From assembly GCA_946494015.1 (NCBI GenBank), contig CAMMBL010000004.1:1-38579 (forward strand): a stretch of DNA of 38,579 nt, read 5' to 3'. The position numbers were made by a program, and so were the translations under genes. Each line of letters starts with the position of its first letter. Position 1 is the first letter of the stretch. The notes beneath the pieces were generated by a model. It saw only the letters and a program-made list of their open reading frames with translations, was not told where the DNA came from and did not search any database. The stretch is from an uncultured Mycoplasmatota bacterium (GTDB lineage Bacteria; Bacillota_I; Bacilli_A; RF39; UBA660). Below are positions 17,451-26,593 of the stretch, in pieces.

Positions 17451-17836
17451 AATTTATTATAAACACTTGCTATATCATTAACTTTATCTTTGTTAAAACA
17501 GCATTTAAATTCATCATTATTATATCTTGGAATTAAATGAATATGATAATGTTTAATATCTTGGCCATAATAGTTATTTTGACAAATAGTAAGTCCATCA
17601 ATATTAAGTTTTTCTTTTAAAAGTGGATATAAATTATTTTTAATAACATCAAGCATTTTTACAATAACATCATTTGGTGTTTCAAATAAATTTTCATAAT
17701 GTTCTTTAGGAATAACTAAAATATGTCCATCACTATTAGGGTTAACATCTAGAAAAGCTTTAACTGTTTCATCTTCATAAATAGTATATGAAGGAACATC
17801 TCCTTTAATTATTTTACAAAATAAACAATCTTTCAT
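17438..17836 (-). CDS. HIT family nucleotide-binding protein
   Basis: DCLFCKIIKGDVPSYTIYEDETVKAFLDVNPNSDGHILVIPKEHYENLFE...YGQDIKHYHIHLIPRY (HxHxH). Confidence 0.95.
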   Translation of the reverse strand: MKDCLFCKIIKGDVPSYTIYEDETVKAFLDVNPNSDGHILVIPKEHYENLFETPNDVIVKMLDVIKNNLYPLLKEKLNIDGLTICQNNYYGQDIKHYHIHLIPRYNNDEFKCCFNKDKVNDIASVYNKLKNE

Positions 17837-17849
17837 AATTTTTTCCTCC

Positions 17850-18494
17850 TTAAATTTCAACCAATTTTATTATACCATTATTATCAAAAGTAATGCTATA
17901 ATTCCTAGCTTTTAATCCATTATTTAAAGCAATCATCTTAAAACTATTTATTAAATTATTAAGATAGACAGTATCTAAACTATCAACTTTAACATAATAA
18001 CTAACACTATAATAACCTGTATTATAAATATTATTATTTAAAATATCAGCCTGCTCATCTTCAGTATATTTATCTAAATCGTTAAATTTTACTTTAATTT
18101 TTTCATAATTAGTATTCTCAAAAACCTTATTATATTGCTTTAATACTTTCTTTTTAGCATTATCAATAACAGTTTTCCCTCTAACAAAATTGCTCTTATA
18201 GTTATCACTAATTTTATTATTTTTAGATTTAATCGTAAAATTTAAATTTTTAAAGTCTTTATCATAATAAGTAATACTGTAACTATTATCATTTTCATTG
18301 TATTTAAATTTTCCCTTTCTAACATCAAGGTTACTATAATTTTCATTATAATAATTATTAATTTTTTCTTCTTCTTTTTTAGCATTTAATTTAGGTAATT
18401 TTTCATTAATAATAACAGTTCCACAAAAAACTAAAATAACTCCTAAAAGTAAAGCTTGCCAAAAAATTAAAATATTTCTTTTTTTAACTGACAT
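17850..18494 (-). CDS. Membrane-anchored protein of unknown function
   Basis: N-terminal TM (ILIFWQALLLGVILVFCGTVII) and a Lys/Asn/Tyr-rich exported domain. Confidence 0.65.
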   Translation of the reverse strand: MSVKKRNILIFWQALLLGVILVFCGTVIINEKLPKLNAKKEEEKINNYYNENYSNLDVRKGKFKYNENDNSYSITYYDKDFKNLNFTIKSKNNKISDNYKSNFVRGKTVIDNAKKKVLKQYNKVFENTNYEKIKVKFNDLDKYTEDEQADILNNNIYNTGYYSVSYYVKVDSLDTVYLNNLINSFKMIALNNGLKARNYSITFDNNGIIKLVEI

Positions 18495-18636
18495 ACTACT
18501 ACATATCACCACCTTCTTTTATTCTATCAAAACCTTCAATTATAAGCAATTATGTGTTACAATATAGCTGGAATTTCCTTGCAAATATTGACAATATAAG
18601 AATATATTCCATCATACAATTAGAAAGGGTGATAAA

Positions 18637-19401
18637 ATGTTTATAATAGATAAAATAAATGTAAAGACAACTGATACAAATAAAAAGATATTAAAAGACT
18701 TTTCACTTACAATAAAAGATGGAGAAATACATGCTATTATGGGACCAAATGGTGTAGGGAAAAGTACTTTATCGAAAGTAATAATGGCTAATAAAGATTA
18801 TATTATTACTAGTGGAACTATTACTTATAATAATAAAAAATTAAATAATTTAACGACCGATGAAATCGCTAGAAATGGTATTTATCTTATTATGCAAGAT
18901 CCATCTATAATAGATGGTGTAAGTAATAGTGAATGTCTTAGAACAGCCTTAAAAGAAAGAGATTCAACTGATACTAATCTTTATACATTTATTACTAAGA
19001 TGAAAACCGAAATAGAAACATTAAAATTACCATCTGATATTATGCATCGTTCAATAAATAAAGGCTTATCAGGAGGAGAAAGAAAGAAAAATGAAGTATT
19101 AGGACTAAAAATATTAAAGCCAAGTTTTATCATTTTAGATGAATTAGATAGTGGTCTTGATGTTGATAGTCTAAAAATAGTCGCTGAAAATATTAATAAT
19201 TATTTAAAAGAAAATAAAGATACAAGCGTTTTAATAATAACTCATTATAGTAGAATTTTAGATTTAATAAAACCTGATTATGTTCATCAAATGGAAGATG
19301 GTAAAATAATAAAAACTGGTAATATAACTCTTGCTAAAGAAATAGAAAAAACAGGATATACTGGGATAAATGAAATGCGAAAGAGAGATAGAAATGAATA
19401 A
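18637..19401 (+). CDS. sufC: Fe-S cluster assembly ATPase SufC
   Basis: GPNGVGKSTLSKVIM, GLSGGERKKNEVL, FIILDELDSGLDVDSLK. Confidence 0.97.
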   Translation: MFIIDKINVKTTDTNKKILKDFSLTIKDGEIHAIMGPNGVGKSTLSKVIMANKDYIITSGTITYNNKKLNNLTTDEIARNGIYLIMQDPSIIDGVSNSECLRTALKERDSTDTNLYTFITKMKTEIETLKLPSDIMHRSINKGLSGGERKKNEVLGLKILKPSFIILDELDSGLDVDSLKIVAENINNYLKENKDTSVLIITHYSRILDLIKPDYVHQMEDGKIIKTGNITLAKEIEKTGYTGINEMRKRDRNE

Positions 19402-20065
19402 GATATTACTAGATAGTACTATTAGTTATGATAAAGAAGGTATTTATAAACAAGAACTTGAAAAAGATACAGTAATTAATATAAATAATTCTAATATTAA
19501 ACTATATTTACTGACTAAAGAAAGTATAAAAATTATAATTAATATTAATAGTGAAGTTGAAATCTATAATTTTACTACTACTAATTTAGATCTTACTTTA
19601 AATTTATTAAAAAATGCTAAAGTAAAGTTTTATCAAATGACAATAACAGATAAAAGAATTAAAAATATAATAACAGCAACTCATCAATATCAAGAAACAA
19701 TTAGTAATTTAATTTGTAATGGTATAAGTTATGGAAATGGTAATTTAAGTTTTATAGTTAATGGTATTATAAAAAAAGGAAATATAAATTCCATATGTAA
19801 CCAAACAAGCAGAATTATTAATATAGATGGGGGAAAAAGTTTAATTGAACCTAATCTATTTATCGATGAGTATGATTCTCTAGCTAATCATTCAGCATAT
19901 ACAGGGCCATTTGATGAGAAAACACTTTTCTATTTAGAAAGTAAGGGTATAAAAGAAGAAGAAGCCTTTAAGTTGCTTTTAAAAGGTTTATTTAAAAAAG
20001 AAACTTTACCAAAAGACTATGAAGAAATAATTGATCAAATATTAATAAAAGCATTAAGGAGGTGA
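19394..20065 (+). CDS. sufD: Fe-S cluster assembly scaffold SufD (short form)
   Basis: SufC-SufS neighbours. C-terminal NHSAYTGPFDEKTLFYLESKGIKEEEAFKLLLKGLF; only 223 aa. Confidence 0.85.
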   Translation: MNKILLDSTISYDKEGIYKQELEKDTVININNSNIKLYLLTKESIKIIININSEVEIYNFTTTNLDLTLNLLKNAKVKFYQMTITDKRIKNIITATHQYQETISNLICNGISYGNGNLSFIVNGIIKKGNINSICNQTSRIINIDGGKSLIEPNLFIDEYDSLANHSAYTGPFDEKTLFYLESKGIKEEEAFKLLLKGLFKKETLPKDYEEIIDQILIKALRR

Positions 20066-21267
20066 TTATTATTAATCGTGAAGATTTTCCTATTTTAAAT
20101 AAGGATTTAATTTATTTTGATAATGGTGCGACTACTCTAAAACCTAAATGTGTTATAGATGCTATGAATGATTATTACTATAATTATGGAGCTAATATAC
20201 ATAGAGGAGATTATAAAATTTCTCTTGAAGCTAGTAATGCTTATGAAGAAGTAAGAAATAAAGTAGCTAGATTTATAAATGCTAAAAGTGCTAATGAAAT
20301 AGTATTTACAAGTGGAGCGACTGATTCTTTAAATAAAATAGTCTTTGGCTTTATGAAAAACTATTTAGATGAAAATGATGAAGTTCTCCTTACTAAAAGT
20401 GAACATGCTTCTAATGTTTTACCATGGTTAGAACTTGCTAAAATTAAAAATATTAAAATAAAATATATTCCCTTAAATCAACAACATGAATTAACTATTG
20501 AAAAAGTTAAAGAATCTATTAATAAAAATACCAAAGTAATTTCAATTGCTGCTATTACTAATGTAGTAGGTGATGTTAGAGATATTAATAAAATAAGTAA
20601 AATAGCTCATGAAAATAATATTATTTTAGTAGTAGATGGAGCTCAAAGTGTTCCTCATATGAAAACAGATGTTATCAAAGATGATATTGATTTTCTAGCT
20701 TTTTCAGCACATAAAATGTTAGGACCTACAGGAGTAGGTGTTTTATATGGTAAAACAAAATATTTAGAAAAAATGGCTCCTATAGAATTTGGTGGCGGTA
20801 TGAACCAATATTTTGAAGTAGATGGAGAAGTAGAATATAAAAGTATTCCAACTAGATTTGAAGCTGGTACACCACCTATTTCTGAAGTAATAGGACTAGG
20901 AAAAGCGCTTGATTACCTTGAAAGTATTGGTATGGATAAAATCTATAATTATGAAAAAGAATTAAAGCATTATTTAATTAATAAATTAAAGAAAAATCCT
21001 AAAATAATACTATATAATGAAAGTAGTGAAAGTGGGATACTTGCTTTTAATCTTGAAGGAATATTTAGTCAAGATACAGCCATCTATTTAGATCATTATA
21101 ATATCTGCCTTCGAGCTGGAAACCATTGTGCTAAAATTTTAAAAGATGAGATAAATATAAAAAATACTTGTAGAATTAGTTTATATTTTTATAATACTAA
21201 AGAAGAAATTGATAAACTTGTTGAAATTTTAGAAAAAAGTGATGATTTATATAAAATAATATTGTAA
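20062..21267 (+). CDS. sufS: Cysteine desulfurase SufS
   Basis: YFDNGATTLKP, NIHRGDYKISLEASNAYE, DGAQSVPHMKTDV, DFLAFSAHKMLGPTGVGVLYGK, CLRAGNHCAKIL. Confidence 0.98.
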   Translation: MIIINREDFPILNKDLIYFDNGATTLKPKCVIDAMNDYYYNYGANIHRGDYKISLEASNAYEEVRNKVARFINAKSANEIVFTSGATDSLNKIVFGFMKNYLDENDEVLLTKSEHASNVLPWLELAKIKNIKIKYIPLNQQHELTIEKVKESINKNTKVISIAAITNVVGDVRDINKISKIAHENNIILVVDGAQSVPHMKTDVIKDDIDFLAFSAHKMLGPTGVGVLYGKTKYLEKMAPIEFGGGMNQYFEVDGEVEYKSIPTRFEAGTPPISEVIGLGKALDYLESIGMDKIYNYEKELKHYLINKLKKNPKIILYNESSESGILAFNLEGIFSQDTAIYLDHYNICLRAGNHCAKILKDEINIKNTCRISLYFYNTKEEIDKLVEILEKSDDLYKIIL

Positions 21268-21285
21268 AAAAGAAAGGAGTACCTA

Positions 21286-21726
21286 ATGGATAGTGAATTA
21301 AAAAGAGAAATAATTGTTGATAATTATCAAAATCCTTATCATAAAGGCTTAAAAAACCAACCAGATTATATAAAAGCAAATACAAATAATGAATCATGTA
21401 TTGATAATATTGATATAGAACTAAAAATAGAAGATGGTAAAATTATTGATGCTAACTTCGATGGAGAAGCTTGTGCTATTTCCACATCAGCTACCTCTAT
21501 TTTCTTAAGAAAAATAATTGGTAAAACTATAGAAGAAGTAAAAGAGTTAATTAATAACTATGAAAACTTAATTAATGAAAAAGACTATGATGAAAACAAA
21601 TTAGGAGAATTAATGGCATATGATACGATTTATTTACAGCCTAATAGGAAAACTTGTGCCTTATTACCAGTTAATACAATAGAAAAAATCTTATTACAAA
21701 TGGAGGAGGAGAAAAATTGGAAATAA
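21286..21726 (+). CDS. sufU: SufU sulfur transferase
   Basis: IIVDNYQNPYHKG...DANFDGEACAISTSATSIF...RKTCALLP. Confidence 0.95.
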   Translation: MDSELKREIIVDNYQNPYHKGLKNQPDYIKANTNNESCIDNIDIELKIEDGKIIDANFDGEACAISTSATSIFLRKIIGKTIEEVKELINNYENLINEKDYDENKLGELMAYDTIYLQPNRKTCALLPVNTIEKILLQMEEEKNWK

Positions 21727-23027
21727 AAGGCCTTACTAAAGATAATATTATTAAAATATCAGAACATAAAAAAGAAAGTGATTGGGTCAAAGATTATCGA
21801 TTAAAGTCCTATGAATATTTTACTAAATTTAATAAAAAATTGCCTTTTGGACCAGAATTTAATATTAATTTTGATGATATCATCTATTATAAATCAGCGA
21901 CAGATGATTTAACTAATGACTGGAATCAAGTATTAAAGCCTATTAGAAGTGAACTAGATTCCCTTGGTGTTTTAGAAAGTGAACAATATATGGATGGTAT
22001 GGGTGTTCAATATGAAAGTGAAGTTATTTATCATAACATGATTAAAGAATTAACTGATAAAAAAGTAATTTTTACATCAATAGATAATGCTATTAGAACA
22101 TATCCTGATCTTGTGAAAAAATATTTTGGTAAGATTGTCAAAAATACTGATAATTTATATACAGCTTTAAATGGATCAGTTTTCTCAGGTGGCAGTTTTA
22201 TATATATACCTCCACATACTAAATTAAATCGCCCCCTTCAAAGTTATTTTCGTATTAATAGTAAGGGTATGGGTCAATTTGAGAGAACTTTAATAATTGT
22301 TGATGATGATAGTGAATTGCATTATATAGAAGGATGTACTGCTCCAACTTATGCTGAATCATCACTACATGCCGCAGTTGTTGAAATATATGTAGGAAAA
22401 AGAAGTAAATGCCGCTATACTACTGTCCAAAATTGGGCAATTAATGTATATAATTTAGTAACTAAAAGAGCCTTCGTTGAAGAAGATGGAATAATGGAAT
22501 GGATAGATGGTAATATTGGAAGTAAATTAACAATGAAGTATCCCTGCTGTATTTTAAAAGGTAATAATTCTATGGGAACATGTATCACCATAAGTGTTGC
22601 TTCTAATGAGCAAATTCAAGATACTGGAGCTAGAATGATCCATTTAGGTAAAAATACTAAAAGCAAAATAATTTCTAAAAGTATTGCCAGAAATAAAGGA
22701 AATGCTACTTATAGAGGAAGTGTAAAAATAAATGAAGATGCCACTAACTCATACTCTATGATAAAATGTGACACTTTAATACTAGATAAAGATAGTATTA
22801 GTGATACAGTACCTACAAATATTGTTTCTAATACTACTAGTACTATTGAACATGAAGCGACTGTTTCTAAAATAAGCGATGCTAATATTTTTTATTTAGA
22901 AAGTAAAGGTATTCCTAAAGAAAAATGTGAAGAATTAATAATTTTAGGATTTCTTGAAGAATTTAGAAAAGAACTTCCTATGGAATATGCTGTTGAGTTA
23001 AATCAACTTTTAAAAAGAAACTTATAA
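21717..23027 (+). CDS. sufB: Fe-S cluster assembly protein SufB (TTG start)
   Basis: LGVLESEQYMDGMGVQYESEVIYHN, FSGGSFIYIPPHTKLNRPLQSYFRIN, HYIEGCTAP, NWAINVYNLVTKRA, HEATVSKISDANIFYLESKGI. Confidence 0.98.
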   Translation: MEIKGLTKDNIIKISEHKKESDWVKDYRLKSYEYFTKFNKKLPFGPEFNINFDDIIYYKSATDDLTNDWNQVLKPIRSELDSLGVLESEQYMDGMGVQYESEVIYHNMIKELTDKKVIFTSIDNAIRTYPDLVKKYFGKIVKNTDNLYTALNGSVFSGGSFIYIPPHTKLNRPLQSYFRINSKGMGQFERTLIIVDDDSELHYIEGCTAPTYAESSLHAAVVEIYVGKRSKCRYTTVQNWAINVYNLVTKRAFVEEDGIMEWIDGNIGSKLTMKYPCCILKGNNSMGTCITISVASNEQIQDTGARMIHLGKNTKSKIISKSIARNKGNATYRGSVKINEDATNSYSMIKCDTLILDKDSISDTVPTNIVSNTTSTIEHEATVSKISDANIFYLESKGIPKEKCEELIILGFLEEFRKELPMEYAVELNQLLKRNL

Positions 23028-23085
23028 ATTTAAATTTCTTCTATCTAAATAAAAGTAAAAAAAGAAAATACTAAAATAGATTTTA

Positions 23086-23122
23086 AAAAATAGTAAAGTT
23101 AATAACAGACTTTACTATTTTT
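23086..23122 (+). terminator. Terminator after the suf operon
   Basis: Perfect 14-bp arms AAAAATAGTAAAGT / ACTTTACTATTTTT. Confidence 0.85.
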
Positions 23123-23178
23123 CTTCTTTTGCTACCAATAGATGATTATGATAAGTTAATTAGCGAAAGGAGATATTT

Positions 23179-23526
23179 ATGTTAAATAGTTTAATTTTAG
23201 TAGGGCGCTTAACTAAAGAAATTGATATAAAAGAAACAGAAACTGGAAAGAAAGTAGGTACCTTATCTTTAGCAATTCCAAGAAGCTTTAAGAATATGGA
23301 TGGAATATATGAAACAGATTTTATAAACTGTACTCTTTGGGAAGAAAAAGCTAAAATTACAAAAGAATATTGTAAAGTTGGAGATATAGTAGGGATTAGA
23401 GGCCGTTTACAAAGTAAAATTATTGATACAAAAGATGGTAAAAGATATTTCTTAGAAGTAGTAGCCGAAAAAATTACCTTTTTATCAAGTAAACCAAAAA
23501 ATGATGTCAAAACTATCGATAATTAG
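23179..23526 (+). CDS. Single-stranded DNA-binding protein (short)
   Basis: MLNSLILVGRLTKEIDIKETETGKKVGTLSLAIPRSFKN...TDFINCTLWEEKAKITKEYCKVGDIVGIRGRLQSK. Confidence 0.88.
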   Translation: MLNSLILVGRLTKEIDIKETETGKKVGTLSLAIPRSFKNMDGIYETDFINCTLWEEKAKITKEYCKVGDIVGIRGRLQSKIIDTKDGKRYFLEVVAEKITFLSSKPKNDVKTIDN

Positions 23527-23566
23527 CCTTTTTTTCTTTTATTTTACAATGCTTGTTAAATAACCG

Positions 23567-23595
23567 TTGACTTTCTTTTTTAATCGCCGTATAGT
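23567..23595 (+). promoter_or_regulatory. Sigma-A-type promoter upstream of the XRE regulator
   Basis: TTGACT-N17-TATAGT, 32 nt upstream of the ATG at 23627. Confidence 0.7.
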
Positions 23596-23626
23596 TTAAT
23601 CAATAATGAATTAAGGAGAGACAAAT

Positions 23627-23980
23627 ATGTTACTAAGTAAACGTTTAAAAGAATTGCGTATTAATAATGGATTAACGCAACGTGAGTTGGGCGAGCGTGT
23701 AAATGTTACAAAAGTTAGTATTTGTTGTTATGAAAACGGTACTAGAACCCCAACATTAGAAACACTAACTAAATTAGGAGAAGTACTAAATGTAAGTACA
23801 GATGAACTCTTAGGTTATGATAATTCTGTAGGTGAATCTGGAAGAAATAAGCATATAACAAAAATGGCTAAAGAAGAAATAAAGTTTATTTTAGAATTAA
23901 GAAAAAATAAAAAAATTTATGAAGCTATTTTGGAAGATCCTAAACAAGTATGTGAATTAATTAATAAAAAGTTACAATAA
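23627..23980 (+). CDS. XRE family transcriptional regulator
   Basis: KRLKELRINNGLTQRELGERVNVTKVSICCYENGTRTPTLETLTKLGEVLNVSTDELLGY. Confidence 0.93.
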   Translation: MLLSKRLKELRINNGLTQRELGERVNVTKVSICCYENGTRTPTLETLTKLGEVLNVSTDELLGYDNSVGESGRNKHITKMAKEEIKFILELRKNKKIYEAILEDPKQVCELINKKLQ

Positions 23981-24006
23981 TAGCCTTGTATTTATAGGCT
24001 ATTTTT
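23979..24006 (+). terminator. Intrinsic terminator
   Basis: AATAGCCT-loop-AGGCTATT-TTT. Confidence 0.7.
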
Positions 24007-24035
24007 ATTATATTATTTTTATAGAGGGTGTAAAA

Positions 24036-25259
24036 ATGATATTAGATATAATTAATAAAAAAGCAAATAATTATGAATTAACCAAAGAAGAACTTGAAAC
24101 TATTTTTTTAGGATATTTAAAAGGAGAAGTTAAAGACTATCAAATGAGTGCCTTTTTAATGGCTATTAAAATAAATGACATGAGTGATAGTGAAATTTTT
24201 GCTTTAACAGATATTTTTATTAAAAGTGGAGATATACTTGATCTAAGTTATATAAAAGGGCCTAAAGTAGATAAACATTCAACAGGAGGTGTAGGAGATA
24301 AAACAACGTTAATAGTTGCTCCTCTTGTTGCAAGTTGTAATATTCCAGTTATTAAAATGAGTGGTAGAGGTTTAGGATATACAGGAGGGACTATAGATAA
24401 ATTAGAAGCTATTCCAGGCTTTAAAGTTTCTCTAACAGAAGATGAGATAAAAAAGCAAGCTGAAGATATAGGGTTAGTTATTATTAGTCAGACAAAAGAT
24501 TTAGCTCCACTTGATAAAAAAATATATGCTCTAAGAGATGTAAGTGGAACTACTGATTCTATTCCTTTAATTGCTAGTAGTATTATGAGTAAGAAAATAG
24601 CTGGTGGAGCTGATAAGATAGTAATAGATATTAAAGTAGGTAAAGGCGCCTTAATAAAAAATGAAGAAGCAGCAAAAAGATTATCAAGTTTAGTTATTAA
24701 AATAGGATCATATTATCAAAAAGAAGTTAGAACTATAATTTCTAATATGGATAGACCATTAGGAAATAATATTGGTAATTTATTAGAAGTAATAGAAGCT
24801 ATAGATATTTTAGATAATAAAAAGAAGGGAAACTTATATGACTTATCTATAGAGATAGCTAGTAAAATGCTTTCTATGGCCAAAAATATTCAAGAAGAAG
24901 AAGCAAGAAAAGAAATAATTACTAATTTGAATAATAAAAAAGGTTTAGAGAAATTTTTTGAATTTGTTAAATATCAACATGGTAATCTTGAAAATGTTGA
25001 AGTAAAAGCTAAAGTATACAATATAAAAGCTAATAAAGATGGTATTTTAAAAGATATAGATGCTCTAAATATTGCTAAGTTATCTCTAAACTTAGGAGCT
25101 GGAAGAAAAACTAAAGATGATAAAATAGATTATAATGCTGGAATTGTAATTAAAAAAAATATAGGTGAAGAAATAAAAAAAGGAGATATTTTAGCTTCAT
25201 TATATACTAATGTTGACAGTATAAACTTTAATATTGAAAGAATATTTGAAATTTCTTGA
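24036..25259 (+). CDS. pdp: Pyrimidine-nucleoside (thymidine) phosphorylase
   Basis: VDKHSTGGVGDKTTLIVAPLVASCNIPVIKMSGRGLGYTGGTIDKLEAIPGF, ALRDVSGTTDSIPLIASSIMSKKIAGGAD. Confidence 0.96.
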   Translation: MILDIINKKANNYELTKEELETIFLGYLKGEVKDYQMSAFLMAIKINDMSDSEIFALTDIFIKSGDILDLSYIKGPKVDKHSTGGVGDKTTLIVAPLVASCNIPVIKMSGRGLGYTGGTIDKLEAIPGFKVSLTEDEIKKQAEDIGLVIISQTKDLAPLDKKIYALRDVSGTTDSIPLIASSIMSKKIAGGADKIVIDIKVGKGALIKNEEAAKRLSSLVIKIGSYYQKEVRTIISNMDRPLGNNIGNLLEVIEAIDILDNKKKGNLYDLSIEIASKMLSMAKNIQEEEARKEIITNLNNKKGLEKFFEFVKYQHGNLENVEVKAKVYNIKANKDGILKDIDALNIAKLSLNLGAGRKTKDDKIDYNAGIVIKKNIGEEIKKGDILASLYTNVDSINFNIERIFEIS

Positions 25260-25306
25260 AAAAAATAATTTGTTTTGTTATACTGAACATAAGGTAAGGT
25301 GAAAAT

Positions 25307-26593
25307 ATGAGTACTAAGATGAGTAGTAAAACAAAAGTAAGAAAAACAAAAGAAACAAGAAAAAATGATAAATTTGATGAAGGAATGGATAATGTAAAGA
25401 AAATTGGAATAGTTTCATGCTGCTTAATAGGAATACTAATAGTAGTAAGCTTTTTTATTGATCCTAATGAATCATATGGTGCTGGCTTTTTACAACAATT
25501 ACCTGATAGTTTCCAATCAGGAATGACAACTGGCAATCAAACATTAATATATGATGATAATAATGAAATTACATTACCTAAAGAATTCTATGGTCAAACA
25601 GCAAGTGGAGAGAGATTAAGTTACATTTACTGTATGGATAGAAATAAAGGAATGTTAGGAAATAAAACTTATAGTAAAGGGGTATCAGTAAAAGATAATG
25701 TTGCCATTCCAGGTGCTGAAAGTGTTTATAAAACTTATCCAGGTCTAATTTATATTTTGCAAAATGATAATTTAGGAGGAACTAGTGAAGAAAACTATTA
25801 TTTAACTCAATTAGCTGTATGGTGGTATATTGACCGTGCTAATGGAATAGATGATAATACTAACTATAGTGCTTATGGTGTTAAAGTGGAAACACCTGAA
25901 AGTAGTAAAACTGATAAATATGATGAATATGGTAATTATAAATTCTATAATAATTTATCAGTATTAGATAAGCAAACAATTAAAAGCAATGCAAAATATG
26001 GTCAAAAAATAGTAAGTCTTGTTGAAGGGGCAATTGCTAATGCGGCTAATTATCCTATCTCAGGAGGAAGTCAAGATATTAATATAGATAATGCTTCTAT
26101 TACTTATAATATGACTAATGATTATATTGAAACTAGTGTAATAAGACCAACTAGTTCTAATCCAAATTTTGAAAGTTATTCTATTCAAATAAATGATGCT
26201 GTAGGAAATGTTCAAATTGTAGATGAAAATAATAATCCTCTTGCAAGTACTTCTATAAGTGCAGGAACAGGATTCAAACTACGTGTACCTGTATCTGAAG
26301 TAGAAAATAGTACATTTAAAGCCAATATAACTGTTGTAGGTTATTTCAAAGATTGGTATGATGCGTATATTTATAATCCAGAAAAGAATAATGTAGAATT
26401 ACAAAGAGCTTTACTTGGAATTATTGAAAAACCATCTGTATCAACAAGTGTTAATTTAGAAGCTCCTAGCATTAATGTACCTAACACTAGTAAAAATTCA
26501 TTCTTAGTATATGGAATAGGTGCTTTAATCATAGTAGCTGGTATTATCTTAATAGTTGTGGCTAAAAAACCAAATAATGCAAAGAAAAAATAG
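25307..26593 (+). CDS. Surface protein with TQXA-type thioester domain and C-terminal sortase sorting signal
   Basis: YIYCMDRNKGM ... ENYYLTQLAVWWYIDR (Cys + TQxA), C-terminal VPNTSKNSFLVYGIGALIIVAGIILIVVAKKPNNAKKK. Confidence 0.85.
   Translation: MSTKMSSKTKVRKTKETRKNDKFDEGMDNVKKIGIVSCCLIGILIVVSFFIDPNESYGAGFLQQLPDSFQSGMTTGNQTLIYDDNNEITLPKEFYGQTASGERLSYIYCMDRNKGMLGNKTYSKGVSVKDNVAIPGAESVYKTYPGLIYILQNDNLGGTSEENYYLTQLAVWWYIDRANGIDDNTNYSAYGVKVETPESSKTDKYDEYGNYKFYNNLSVLDKQTIKSNAKYGQKIVSLVEGAIANAANYPISGGSQDINIDNASITYNMTNDYIETSVIRPTSSNPNFESYSIQINDAVGNVQIVDENNNPLASTSISAGTGFKLRVPVSEVENSTFKANITVVGYFKDWYDAYIYNPEKNNVELQRALLGIIEKPSVSTSVNLEAPSINVPNTSKNSFLVYGIGALIIVAGIILIVVAKKPNNAKKK

Noticed and set aside
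21197-21397. Minus-strand ORF 66 aa
   Set aside because: Antisense across sufS/sufU.
23160-23510. Minus-strand ORF 116 aa
   Set aside because: Antisense to the SSB gene, which has clear family motifs.
25228-25536. Minus-strand ORF 102 aa
   Set aside because: Antisense across the pdp end and thioester protein start; no family.
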